A DNA stretch of 64,000 nt, from assembly GCA_016720905.1 (NCBI GenBank), contig JADKJT010000030.1:310001-374000 (forward strand), in the 5' to 3' direction. Positions 30,919 to 39,853 of this stretch are shown here, one piece after another. Within the stretch, counting starts at the first letter, position 1; the number at the start of each line of letters is the position of its first letter. The notes below the pieces were generated by a model. It ran no database searches and was not told where the DNA came from. It saw nothing but the letters and a program-made list of their open reading frames with translations. This DNA comes from Gemmatimonadaceae bacterium (GTDB lineage Bacteria > Gemmatimonadota > Gemmatimonadetes > Gemmatimonadales > Gemmatimonadaceae). Made by a program: the position numbers and the translations under genes.

Positions 30919-32110
30919 ATGCCTTTCTATCACGCACTCGGTTCGCTGCCGCGGAAGCGGCACATCGTCTTTCGTCGTCCCGACGGCGGCCTCTACGCGG
31001 AAGAACTGATGGGGCACGAAGGATTTGTCGGCACGTCGTCGTTGCTGTATCACGTGCATCCGCCCACGACGGTGCTCAGCGCCCGCCGGGTGCGCGACGA
31101 TCGAGATGGGACGCCGATCCCACGTCCTGCGGCATCGGCACTTCCTCACGTCCCGGGTGGCGAAAGGCGGCTCGCCGACGCTGGACCGGATGCCGCTGAT
31201 GTTCAACAGCGACATTGGCATGCTGTATGTCGAGCCCGACGTCACGGACTCGCACTTCTACCGCAACAGCCAGGCGGACGAGGTGGTGTATGTGGTCGAG
31301 GGGCAGGGCGTCCTGGAATCCGTGTTCGGTGAGCTGCCGTACAAGGCAGGCGACTACGTCGTCATCCATCGCAACATCACCCATCGCTGGCGTCTCGACG
31401 CATCCGCGGGCCCTGCCAAGTTTCTCGTGATGGAGAGCCGCGGGCACGTGCGTTTCCCGTCGCGCTACCGCAACGAGTAGGGACAGTTGCTGGAAGGCGC
31501 GCCGTACTCCGAGCGCGACATTCGTCGACCGCTCCATCTGGATCCGCGTGATGAGCGCGGCGAGTTCCCGATTCTCGTCAAGCAGTACAATGCCATCAAC
31601 GAACTGGTCCTCGATCATCACCCGTTCGATGTCGTGGGGTGGGACGGCTACTTCTATCCGTGGAGCTTCAACATCCACGACTTCGAGCCGATTGTCGGTC
31701 GCATTCATCAGCCGCCGCCGGTGCACCAGACGTTCCAGGGCGACGGATTCGTGATCTGCTCGTTCTGCCCGCGCCCCTACGACTTCGATCCGGAGGCGGT
31801 GCCGGCGCCGTACAACCACAGCAACGTCGACTCCGACGAAGTGCTGTTTTATGCGTCGAGCGAGTTCATGAGCCGCAAGGGCATCGAGTACGGGTCGATC
31901 ACGCATCATCCGGACGGCTTGCCGCATGGGCCGCACCCGGGGCGTGCCGAGGCGTCCATCGGCGCGAAGTACACGAACGAGCTCGCCGTCATGATGGACA
32001 GTTTCAAGCCGATGAAAATCGCGAAGGCCGCGATGCCGTACGAGGACCCGTCGTACCACAAGAGCTGGCTCGATGGGCAGCACGGCCAGTTCAATCCGCC
32101 AACGTCCTGA
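30919..32110 (+). pseudogene. hmgA: Homogentisate 1,2-dioxygenase, indels plus an in-frame TAG
   Basis: The gene starts at ATG 30919 (MPFYHALGSLPRKRHIVFR) and ends at 32110 (GQFNPPTS), about 397 codons. It oxidises homogentisate to maleylacetoacetate. Frame one breaks after RRVRD near 31098; removing extra bases near 31100-31125 restores IEWDADPT...LRHRHF. The second frame carries MPLMFNSDIGMLYVEPD, EVVYVVEGQG and HRNITHRWRLD, then meets TAG at 31478-31480 where TAC (Tyr in NEYGQLLEG) is expected. The same frame continues intact with GAPYSERDIRRP, NHSNVDSDEVLFYASS and PHGPHPG. If real, these lesions would abolish the enzyme and lead to pyomelanin accumulation; clustered read errors are more likely. 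Confidence 0.88.
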
Positions 32111-32127
32111 CTTTCCCATCGGCCGTC

Positions 32128-33342
32128 ATGCCACGACTTTCCGCTCGATTCGGTGCCTTCCCAGCCTATCCACTGGCGCACATCCCCGCCCGCAAGAAGG
32201 CACTGATCGACGCCGGCGTTGATGTGATCGACCTGGGCGCCGGCGACGCGGATCTCGCGCCGCCGGCGGCGGCGGTCACCGCCTTGCAGCGGGCGGCTGA
32301 GGTGCCGGCCATGCAACGGTACGGTTTTGGGCTGGGGTTTGTGCCGTATCGCGAGGCGGTCTCCGCCTGGATGGCGCAGCGCTTCGGACAGCGTTTCGAT
32401 CCGATGACGGAAATCGTGCCACTCCTTGGCAGCAAGGAAGGGCTGGCCCATGTGGCATTTGCATACGTGGGTCCGGGCGATGTGGGCATCATTCCCGATC
32501 CCGCGTATCAAGCGTATCTCGGGGGGACGCTGTTGAGTGATGCGCAGCCGTACGTGTATGCGCTGCGCCCGAGAACGGACTTCCTCGTCGAGCTGGACGA
32601 GATTCCGCCGGATATCCTGGCGCGCACGCGCGTGCTGTATCTCAACTATCCCAACAACCCCACGGCCGCCATCGCCCCGCGTGACTATCTCGAGCGCGTG
32701 GTGCGGACGTGTCGCGAGCGCGACATCCTGTTGGTGTACGACAATGCGTACTCCGAGATGGGCTTCGAGGGGTATGTGCCGCCGAGCATCTTCGAGATCG
32801 ATGGCGCGCGCGACGTGGCCATCGAGTTCCATTCGCTGTCGAAGACGTACAACATGACGGGATGGCGCTGCGGTTGGGCGGTCGCCAAGCCGGAGATTGC
32901 CACGGCGCTTGCCAAGGTGAAATCGTTCACCGACACGGGCCAGTACATGGGAATTCAGGCGGCGGGCGTCGCCGCCATTGAAAGCTGGGCGACGTTCGTG
33001 CCGGAGAATCTCCGAACGTTTCAGATACGACGTGACGCCGCGGTGGACGCGTTTCGCGCCAATGGATTCACGGCGGAGACTCCGCGCGCGACCATGTACC
33101 TGTGGATACCGTTGCCCGACGGGATCGCCAGCAAGGACTTCGCCGATCGGCTGCGGGAGGACGCGGGCGTGATCGTGCTGCCTGGATCGGGTTTTGGCGC
33201 AGGCGGCGAAGGGTTCTTCCGCATCTCGTTTATCCAGCCGCCGGCACGCATCGCAGAGGCGGCGCGCCGCGCTGGTGACGTGCTGCGCTCGATGCGGACT
33301 GAACACGACGCACGACCGTCACCCGTCACGGCCCGAGGGTGA
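32128..33342 (+). CDS. Class I/II PLP aminotransferase (LL-DAP-aminotransferase-like)
   Basis: 404 residues from ATG 32128, 17 bp after hmgA. Fold type I aminotransferase: YGFGLGFVPYREAVSAWM, NYPNNPTAAIAP (PLP-ring Asn), VYDNAYSEMGFEGY and the Schiff-base Lys in SLSKTYNMTGWRCGW, with the carboxylate-binding Arg in GFFRISFIQ. The subfamily resembles DapL/AlaT-type enzymes. Context with HPPD and HmgA suggests it may deaminate tyrosine to 4-hydroxyphenylpyruvate, the first step of the pathway. The sequence alone would also allow a lysine-biosynthetic DapL. The next gene starts inside its stop (GTGA). Confidence 0.85.
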   Translation: MPRLSARFGAFPAYPLAHIPARKKALIDAGVDVIDLGAGDADLAPPAAAVTALQRAAEVPAMQRYGFGLGFVPYREAVSAWMAQRFGQRFDPMTEIVPLLGSKEGLAHVAFAYVGPGDVGIIPDPAYQAYLGGTLLSDAQPYVYALRPRTDFLVELDEIPPDILARTRVLYLNYPNNPTAAIAPRDYLERVVRTCRERDILLVYDNAYSEMGFEGYVPPSIFEIDGARDVAIEFHSLSKTYNMTGWRCGWAVAKPEIATALAKVKSFTDTGQYMGIQAAGVAAIESWATFVPENLRTFQIRRDAAVDAFRANGFTAETPRATMYLWIPLPDGIASKDFADRLREDAGVIVLPGSGFGAGGEGFFRISFIQPPARIAEAARRAGDVLRSMRTEHDARPSPVTARG

Positions 33343-35072
33343 AGGTGATCGGGCGCACGCTCGCCGTGCACAGGATGCGCCGTTGCGCGCCACTGCTGTG
33401 CGCGGCAGGGATGTTGAGTTGCCGACCCGTGGTGATTGTTGATCCGCCGCCGTCGGTGCCGACCACCGCAACGGCGCCGCCGCGTCCTGACGAGCGCGCC
33501 GCTGATGCGCCGCGCGCCGCCGAACGTCTGTCACGGCGCGTCCCTGCACGACCGGCCGTGAGTGAAACCGCGCCGGACGTGGCGCGCGAGTTTCGCGGCG
33601 TGTGGGTGGCGACGGTTGCCAATATCGACTGGCCGTCGAAGCGGACGCTGTCCACGGCGGCACAGCAGCGCGAACTACTCGATCTGCTCGATCGTGCGGC
33701 GTCGCTCAAGCTCAACGCGGTCATCTTTCAGGTGCGCCCCGCTGCCGATGCGCTGTATGCATCCACTATTGAACCCTGGTCGGAGTACCTCACCGGAACG
33801 CAGGGCAGGGCCCCCGAGCCATTCTGGGATCCGTTGTCGTTTGTCATTCGCGAAGCGCACGCCCGCAATCTGGAACTGCACGCCTGGTTCAATCCGTATC
33901 GGGCGCGACACACCGACGCGCGAAGTCCCCTGGCGTCCAATCACTTGGCCCGCACCAATCCGGCGCTGGTGAAGAAATATGCCGGGTACCTCTGGATGGA
34001 CCCCGGCGAGAAAGCAGTGCGCGAGCGCACGCTGCGCGTGGTGCTGGACGTGGTGAAGCGCTATGACATCGATGGCGTGCACATCGACGATTACTTCTAC
34101 CCGTATCCCGAGAACACGAGGCGCGGGCGCGAGATCCCGTTCCCGGATGACGGGAGTTGGCGCAAGTACCGCAAAGGCGGCGGCACGTTGGATCGAGGGG
34201 ATTGGCGGCGGCGAAACGTGGACATGCTGGTGGAAGCGTTGCACGATGGCATCCACACCGTGAAACCGTGGGTCCGGTTCGGCGTGAGTCCGTTCGGCAT
34301 CTGGCGTCCCGGGTACCCCGCGCAGGTTCGCGGGTTTGACGCGTTCGGCAAGCTGTACGCCGATGGCCGAAAGTGGCTGAACGAAGGATGGGTGGACTAC
34401 TTCACGCCGCAACTCTATTGGCCGACCACGCGGGTCGCGCAGTCCTATCCCGCACTCTTGCAGTGGTGGGCCGAGGAAAACACGCAGTCCCGTCATCTGT
34501 GGCCCGGGAATTTCACATCGCGCGCCGGCGCGTCGGGGGCGAGCGCGTTTTCGGTCGGCGAACTGGTGGAGCAGATCCGGGTCACACGGCTCCAACCCGG
34601 CGCCACCGGCAACGTGCACTTCAGCATGAAGTCGTTTCTGCTCAATCAAGGCAGCATGAACGACTCACTGGCGGCGGGTCCGTATGCCGACATTGCGCTG
34701 ACACCGGCGACCCCGTGGCTGCCCACCGCGGCCCCGCCGACACCGGCGCTCCGCCTCACCAACCGGAATGGAACGCCCGCGTTGGTGTTGGGCACCATTG
34801 GTCCGGCCGCGCCATGGCAGTGGCTGGTACAATACCGAACGCCTGAAGGCTGGACCACCACCGTACTGCCAGGGGACGCCACGTCCGTTCCACTCCCGGT
34901 GTCCGGGACCCCCGATCGGGCCACCGTTCGCGCCTTCAACCGGGTGGGGGTTGAAAGTCCCCCCGTTTCGATATCGCTTTCAGATACGGCGTCCGGGCTG
35001 AATGTCTCCGGACGCGCCGCCCAGCCGGCGGCGTCCCGTTCTTCCTCCAGAGGTCGTCCCGATGGCCGTTGA
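33339..35072 (+). CDS. Glycosyl-hydrolase-like lipoprotein (GHL10/DUF187, YddW type)
   Basis: 577 residues from GTG 33339, overlapping the previous stop; ATG 33375 is an alternative. An N-terminal lipoprotein signal with lipobox MLSC anchors it to a membrane. A Pro/Ala-rich linker of about 60 residues follows. The GHL10 TIM barrel is clear (REFRGVWVATVANIDWPS, LNAVIFQVRPAADALY, LHAWFNPYRARH, YDIDGVHIDDYFYPYP, WVDYFTPQLYWP). A C-terminal beta-sandwich (about 470-560) follows. Related proteins act on denuded peptidoglycan glycan strands or other polysaccharides. Its 3' end overlaps apaG by 11 bases. Confidence 0.87.
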   Translation: MKVIGRTLAVHRMRRCAPLLCAAGMLSCRPVVIVDPPPSVPTTATAPPRPDERAADAPRAAERLSRRVPARPAVSETAPDVAREFRGVWVATVANIDWPSKRTLSTAAQQRELLDLLDRAASLKLNAVIFQVRPAADALYASTIEPWSEYLTGTQGRAPEPFWDPLSFVIREAHARNLELHAWFNPYRARHTDARSPLASNHLARTNPALVKKYAGYLWMDPGEKAVRERTLRVVLDVVKRYDIDGVHIDDYFYPYPENTRRGREIPFPDDGSWRKYRKGGGTLDRGDWRRRNVDMLVEALHDGIHTVKPWVRFGVSPFGIWRPGYPAQVRGFDAFGKLYADGRKWLNEGWVDYFTPQLYWPTTRVAQSYPALLQWWAEENTQSRHLWPGNFTSRAGASGASAFSVGELVEQIRVTRLQPGATGNVHFSMKSFLLNQGSMNDSLAAGPYADIALTPATPWLPTAAPPTPALRLTNRNGTPALVLGTIGPAAPWQWLVQYRTPEGWTTTVLPGDATSVPLPVSGTPDRATVRAFNRVGVESPPVSISLSDTASGLNVSGRAAQPAASRSSSRGRPDGR

Positions 35073-35475
35073 ACGTTCATCGTTCTTTTATCGAATTACC
35101 TCCGGTATCCGGATCACCGTGCGTCCGAGATATCTGCGGGAACGTTCGAATCCGATGCTCGCCCAGTATGTCTTCGCGTATCACATTCGCATCGAAAACA
35201 TCAGTGATCAGGCGGCGCAACTCCGCACTCGCCGGTGGCTCATTCACGATGAGTCGGCCGGTGACACGGTGGTGGAAGGGGAGGGCGTGGTTGGCGAACA
35301 ACCGCACTTGATGCCCGGTCACGTGCATGAGTACCGCTCGTTCTGTGTCCTCAAGTCGCCGCACGGTTGGATGGAAGGCACCTACCGTTTTGTGCGTGAC
35401 GACGGCTCGTCATTCCAGGCGGTGATTCCGCGTTTCACGCTGGCCGCTGAGCCGCGCGCCGATACGGTCTCGTAG
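35062..35475 (+). CDS. apaG: ApaG domain protein
   Basis: 137 residues from ATG 35062, with AGAGGT about 9 bases upstream. The full-length ApaG/fibronectin-III-like fold is visible: ITVRPRYLRERSNPMLAQYVFAYHIRIENIS, WLIHDESAGDTVVEGEGVVGEQPHLMPG (the glycine-rich signature) and YRSFCVLKSPHGWMEGTYRF. ApaG is linked to Co2+/Mg2+ resistance and, in the F-box protein context, to protein interaction; its molecular role remains unclear. It overlaps the preceding lipoprotein gene. Identification is secure. Confidence 0.95.
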   Translation: MAVERSSFFYRITSGIRITVRPRYLRERSNPMLAQYVFAYHIRIENISDQAAQLRTRRWLIHDESAGDTVVEGEGVVGEQPHLMPGHVHEYRSFCVLKSPHGWMEGTYRFVRDDGSSFQAVIPRFTLAAEPRADTVS

Positions 35476-35502
35476 CCGCCGATGCTTCAGGCGGTGGGTC
35501 GC

Positions 35503-37062
35503 CTACATCCCACCAGACCACACCAGCCAGCCCACCGAAGCCGCAATCACGCTCGTCACGACCCCCGCGATCATGAGGCCGCGGGAACTGCGAGGTGCAC
35601 TGGCCCGACCGGCGCGAATGTTCGGTCGCCGGATGCGACGCTCGCGGTCCAGATCGTCGGTGTTGTGCAGTGTCAGCCGCGGTGCGCGTGCCTCTCGTTC
35701 GCTCTCTGAACTGGCCTCGCGACCGCCGGACGTGTCGTACCCCGCAAATGCGCGATGACTGGACGCTGGCGACGGCATGACAATCGGTGTGCCTCGCGGA
35801 GTCGTCCGCGGTTGCACCGCACGCATCTCGGTCGGCGTCGGGACGTGTGACGCGGTTGGCGGGACCAGAATATCCAGATCGGCCAAATCCGGACCGCTCG
35901 ATTCGCTGGGCATGCCGTATTCCACGACGAAACCCAGCACGTTGTTGACCGACGTCGAGGCGTGCGCCCCGTGTCCCGTGTGTCCGGCCGCCGACGGTTC
36001 CACCAGATCAAACGTCGCGTGGCCAAAGATGTCGTCCGCGCGCGGCGATTCGGTCAACTCGATCGACTCATCCACCATCGTCAACCCGGTCACCATCTCT
36101 TCTGCCACCCCGACCACGTCGTCAACGAGATCAAAATCAAGCCCAAGGACGCCAGCCGGCGCGGCGGATTCGACTTCGACCATCACCAACTCCGGACCCT
36201 CGGGACTCTCGACACCTTCGACCTCCATCACCGCGAGCGGCGTAATGGCCCGCGAGGAGGTGGGCGTCGATCGCAAGAGCTCGTCGGTCACGCGCACGGC
36301 ATCACGCAGCGGCTGATCGTCGAACGCATACTCGACGTCGACATCAGCATCGGCAGCGTCGGCCACGTGGGCCGTCGCCACGTCAAGCGCCCCGGAATCC
36401 TCACTCGACGTCGTCTCGGCAACATCCACCACCGGTGCGGCCGGTACTTCGCGTTCGGCAATGCACGCCAATCGACTCGGCTCGCGGTACTGGGCGACTC
36501 GCCGCAAGAGGACGTCGGCCGTATCGGTCGGCAACTCGTGCGCCGCGAGCAGGGCATGCAGCCGAATGAGGTAAGGCTCGGCGGTCGAGGGTTGACCCGC
36601 AACCATGGCGAGGCGAGCCGCGTTCTCAAGCACGGACGACAGGCGCAGATCTTCGTCGCCCGCGCTGCGTTCGATGCCGGCAATGGCGCGCGTCATGAGT
36701 CCGAGCGCTTCATCCGTGCGTCCGACCGCCCCCAACATCACCGCGAGATCGGCGCGCGCGCGCGCTACAGCGATCGCGTCCTCACCTACCAGCGCCGCGC
36801 GCAAGGAGCACGCGCGCTGGGCATGCCGAATCCCGTCCTCGGCCCGTCCTGCGCGGAAACTGGCCTGCGCCAGATTGTTGAGGATCAGCGCCAGCGCTTC
36901 GTGCGAGGCGACATCACCCGGTGCGGCGGCGACCTCGGCGGCCGTGGAAAACGCCTCGGCCGCATCCGACCAGGCCCCCACAGCCGCATACGCGAGTCCG
37001 CGGGCGTTATCGTCGCTCCAAACATCGCGCGTCGCGCGCGGGTCCGCCGTGAGTCCGAGCAT
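35503..37062 (-). CDS. TPR-repeat protein with C-terminal tail anchor
   Basis: About 519 residues if started at ATG 37062; an upstream in-frame ATG at 37269 is possible but gives an unlikely leader over the divergent gene. Residues about 10-180 are tetratricopeptide-like helices (LAYAAVGAWSDAAEAFSTAAEV, ALILNNLAQASFRAGRAEDGIRHAQRAC, ARARADLAVMLGAVGRTDEALGLM). A long acidic low-complexity region (about 220-400) follows. A basic stretch (RERRIRRPNIRAGR) precedes the C-terminal transmembrane helix MIAGVVTSVIAASVGWLVW. It is probably an inner-membrane scaffold. Same architecture as the 11.4-13.2 kb protein; homology between the two is not evident by eye. Confidence 0.65.
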   Translation of the reverse strand: MLGLTADPRATRDVWSDDNARGLAYAAVGAWSDAAEAFSTAAEVAAAPGDVASHEALALILNNLAQASFRAGRAEDGIRHAQRACSLRAALVGEDAIAVARARADLAVMLGAVGRTDEALGLMTRAIAGIERSAGDEDLRLSSVLENAARLAMVAGQPSTAEPYLIRLHALLAAHELPTDTADVLLRRVAQYREPSRLACIAEREVPAAPVVDVAETTSSEDSGALDVATAHVADAADADVDVEYAFDDQPLRDAVRVTDELLRSTPTSSRAITPLAVMEVEGVESPEGPELVMVEVESAAPAGVLGLDFDLVDDVVGVAEEMVTGLTMVDESIELTESPRADDIFGHATFDLVEPSAAGHTGHGAHASTSVNNVLGFVVEYGMPSESSGPDLADLDILVPPTASHVPTPTEMRAVQPRTTPRGTPIVMPSPASSHRAFAGYDTSGGREASSESEREARAPRLTLHNTDDLDRERRIRRPNIRAGRASAPRSSRGLMIAGVVTSVIAASVGWLVWSGGM

Positions 37063-37320
37063 TGCGAAAGCTTGACGCCTCGTCGAGGGGATCGTCACCG
37101 CACTGTGCCCGTGCGGTGACAGTCGTGCTGGGAGCGAACGGAATGCCAGTGCCGGCACTGTTCTGCCGACGAAATCGGGAGGCGGAATATGTGGACTGCC
37201 GAGCTCAAGCGCGATGGACGCGTAATCTCGAATCCGGAAGATTTCCACGCAAATTGTGGAAATCCCCATTTGCGTCGTCTGCTGCTACCGAAGGGTCTGG
37301 TATCGCTGCATCATCCTCAC

Positions 37321-38145
37321 GTGCTGAGACTTCCCACTTTCCGATTCCGCGCCGCTGGTTCAGTCGGCGGCCTGCTCGCCCTCCTGCTGCTTCCGGGTGC
37401 GCAGGCCTGTGAAAAGAAATCGGATGGCGTCACCATCAGTGGTGACGTCGCGGGGTTGGACTCCATTGGACTGCGGGGCGATTCACTGATCGCGCGGGCC
37501 GACCGAATGCCGTCAACCATTGACTCCCTGCGCGCCATCGCTGAAGGAAAGGTCCCGCGACCGCGCGTCGTTGCGGGGACCAAGGGCGATTCGGCGGCGC
37601 CCAAGGCGCCGGTCACCAATCCGATCGTCGGGGGAACCGGCGCATCCATCACCCTGCGTGCGCAAGCGCGGGGCGACTCGATGGCCCGCGCGGCGGCATT
37701 GCGTTTGGTCTACGGCAACAGCTCCGGACGTTCACGCGGTGATACCGTGCGAGGCGTGGTCACGCTGATTGGTGCCGAGCCGGCAAAACAAGTGGTGTTG
37801 CGCACGGTGGATGGGAGCAGGACCATTGCCATGAGCGGCATGGTGACCACGGGCTTGTCGCGCCTCGCTGGCGTGGAACTGATGGTCCGCGGCGTGATGA
37901 TCACGCCGCTCGATATTGTGGTCTCCGAATTCGTCGTCCGCGCCGCCAATGGGGTGCCGGCATTCGACGGAAAACTCGCCAGCGACGGCAACGGAAGCTT
38001 CCTGCAGCTTACGGACGGTTCGGGACGCAAGCGCATCGGCGCGTTGCCGTCACCGCTGCAAGGGCTTGACGGCACGCGAGTATGGATTGCGCTGAAGCCG
38101 GGTGCACGCAGCGCCACGGCGTACGGCGTCATTGGTCGCCGGTAG
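37321..38145 (+). CDS. Putative lipoprotein of unknown function
   Basis: 274 residues if started at GTG 37321. This gives a clean signal peptide (RLPTFRFRAAGSVGGLLALLLLPGAQAC) with a Cys that could be lipidated. The longer frame from 37189 adds 44 unlikely residues. The mature part has a disordered Ser/Asp/Pro-rich linker (about 40-115), then a beta-rich domain from RGDTVRGVVTLIGAEPAKQVVLRTVDG to TAYGVIGRR. I do not recognise a family. It ends convergently, overlapping the ABC ATPase gene by 17 bases. Confidence 0.6.
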   Translation: MLRLPTFRFRAAGSVGGLLALLLLPGAQACEKKSDGVTISGDVAGLDSIGLRGDSLIARADRMPSTIDSLRAIAEGKVPRPRVVAGTKGDSAAPKAPVTNPIVGGTGASITLRAQARGDSMARAAALRLVYGNSSGRSRGDTVRGVVTLIGAEPAKQVVLRTVDGSRTIAMSGMVTTGLSRLAGVELMVRGVMITPLDIVVSEFVVRAANGVPAFDGKLASDGNGSFLQLTDGSGRKRIGALPSPLQGLDGTRVWIALKPGARSATAYGVIGRR

Positions 38146-38918
38146 CTCCGTCCACCGCGCCGGTCATGATCGCCACGGCGTCGGACATGTTGGACTGACG
38201 CGGGTCCAGAATCGCCGCGCGCCGTCCCAGCCGTTGCACGTGGATACGATCGGCCACGGCAAACACGTTCGGCATGTTGTGGCTGATCAGCACCACCGAC
38301 AGTCCACGATCGCGGATGCGGCGAATCAACGACAACACGGTGGCACCTTCACGGACGCCCAGCGCCGCCGTGGGTTCATCAAGGATCACCACATACGCCC
38401 TGCCGTTGCCCGCCCGATAACGTTTCCAGCGGCTGGGTGATGGACTGCACGCGAATGTCGAGCGCGGCCAGGTGCTCGGCGGCTTCGCGTTGCATGCGCG
38501 CGTGATCCAGCAACCGAAGCAGTCGACCACTCGGACCGCTGCGACGGATTTCCCGCCCGAGAAACAGATTCTCCGCAATGGACATGGCGGGAGCGACGGC
38601 CAGGTCCTGATACACCGTCTCGATACCGAGCTCCCGCGCCTGCAGCGGATGACGCAAGCGCACGACGGCACCATCGAGTCGGATTTCACCGCTGTCCGGC
38701 GCGAGTGCCCCGGAGAGCATCTTGATCAGTGTTGACTTGCCGGCGCCGTTGTCACCGATGACGGCCATGACTTCGCCGGTACGTACTTCGAAATCGGTAC
38801 CATCGAGCGCGACCACGTGTCCGAAGCGCTTGGTCAGTCCTCGCGCTTCGAGCGCCAGAGGAAGGACCACCGCGGACTCGTCCGCCGCACGCATCGCGGT
38901 CACGGCTGACGCGACCAT
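38129..38918 (-). pseudogene. Sugar ABC transporter ATP-binding subunit, internal deletion and frameshift
   Basis: An RbsA/FrcA-type single ATPase domain. Frame one starts at ATG 38918: LEARGLTKRFGHVVALDGTDFEV, Walker A GDNGAGKSTLIK, Q-loop VYQDLAVAPAMS and the signature LSGGQRQ. It then ends GVCGDP. Frame two resumes with Walker B VVILDEPTAALG, ISHNM and the C-terminus to 38129. The roughly ten residues that normally lie between LSGGQRQ and VVILDEP are missing, so about 29-31 bases are absent near 38405-38412 besides the frame change. As sequenced the protein would be dead. It partners the permease and binding protein directly upstream (overlapping genes). Substrate is probably a sugar. Confidence 0.85.
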
Positions 38919-39853
38919 TGGTCGAGTGCGACGGCGACAATCACCAGCACGCCGGTCACCAACACCTGGTAGATCGACGAGACGCCCATCAGCGTCAAGC
39001 CGTTCCGGAACACGCCAACGATCAACGCCCCGACCAGCGTACCCAATACCAGTCCACGCCCACCAAACAGGCTGGTGCCGCCCAACACCACGGCAGTCAC
39101 CGTGTCGAGATTCTCTGTTTGGCCCGCTTGTGGATCTCCAACCCCGGTGCGTGCAACGGACAGCAGTGCCGCGAGGCCGTAACAGACGCCGGCCACGGCA
39201 TACACACCCACCACGACCCGGTCAGTCGAGATACCCGCCAGTCGCGCCGCCTCCCGATGATTCCCGACGGCGTAGACATGACGCCCCGCCGCCGTTTCGC
39301 GAAGCCACAGCCAGGCCAGCACATACAGTCCGAGCATCAACACCACACCGTAGGTGACCGGGGCATTCCCGACGCGAATCGTGGTGCCGAGCCAGGTCAT
39401 CAGCGGCGGGACATCCGTGACGCTCTGCGATCGGGAGAGCAACTGCGTGGCCGCGAAGGCAATGTTCATGGTACCAAGCGTGACAATGAACGGTGGCAGC
39501 TTCACGCGAGTGACCAGCAGTCCGTTGATCAGGCCGACGGCGGCGGTCACGCCAATGCCTGCCGACATCGCGGCCATTGGAGGCCACCCGGAGGCCGCCG
39601 CGAGCTTTGTCATGACGACCGCTCCCAGTGCCATGACGAGGCCGCAGGAGAGATCGATGCCGGCGGTGAGAATCACCAGCGTCTGGCCGATGGCGAGCAC
39701 ACCGACCACCATCACCTGTTGCAGGATCAGCGCGAAATTCTCACTCGCCAGGAACCGCGGAGACTGCGTGCTGAAAACCACGCAGGCCAGCAGCAAGGCA
39801 ATGAACGGTCCAAGAGTCGCGAGGGATCGTGCCCTCAACGATCGCCCCAGCAC
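38900..39853 (-). CDS. Sugar ABC transporter permease (RbsC-like)
   Basis: 317 residues from GTG 39853. Eight or more transmembrane helices with the RbsC/BPD_transp_2 pattern: VLAIGQTLVILTAGIDLSCGLVMALG near 55-80, PPFIVTLGTMNIAFAATQLLS, ARLAGISTDRVVVGVYAVAG (EAA-like coupling loop) and VVLGGTSLFGGRGLVLGTLVGAL. It forms the inner-membrane channel of a CUT2-type sugar importer. Genes overlap on both sides (19 bp with each neighbour), confirming one operon. Confidence 0.92.
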   Translation of the reverse strand: MLGRSLRARSLATLGPFIALLLACVVFSTQSPRFLASENFALILQQVMVVGVLAIGQTLVILTAGIDLSCGLVMALGAVVMTKLAAASGWPPMAAMSAGIGVTAAVGLINGLLVTRVKLPPFIVTLGTMNIAFAATQLLSRSQSVTDVPPLMTWLGTTIRVGNAPVTYGVVLMLGLYVLAWLWLRETAAGRHVYAVGNHREAARLAGISTDRVVVGVYAVAGVCYGLAALLSVARTGVGDPQAGQTENLDTVTAVVLGGTSLFGGRGLVLGTLVGALIVGVFRNGLTLMGVSSIYQVLVTGVLVIVAVALDQWSRQP

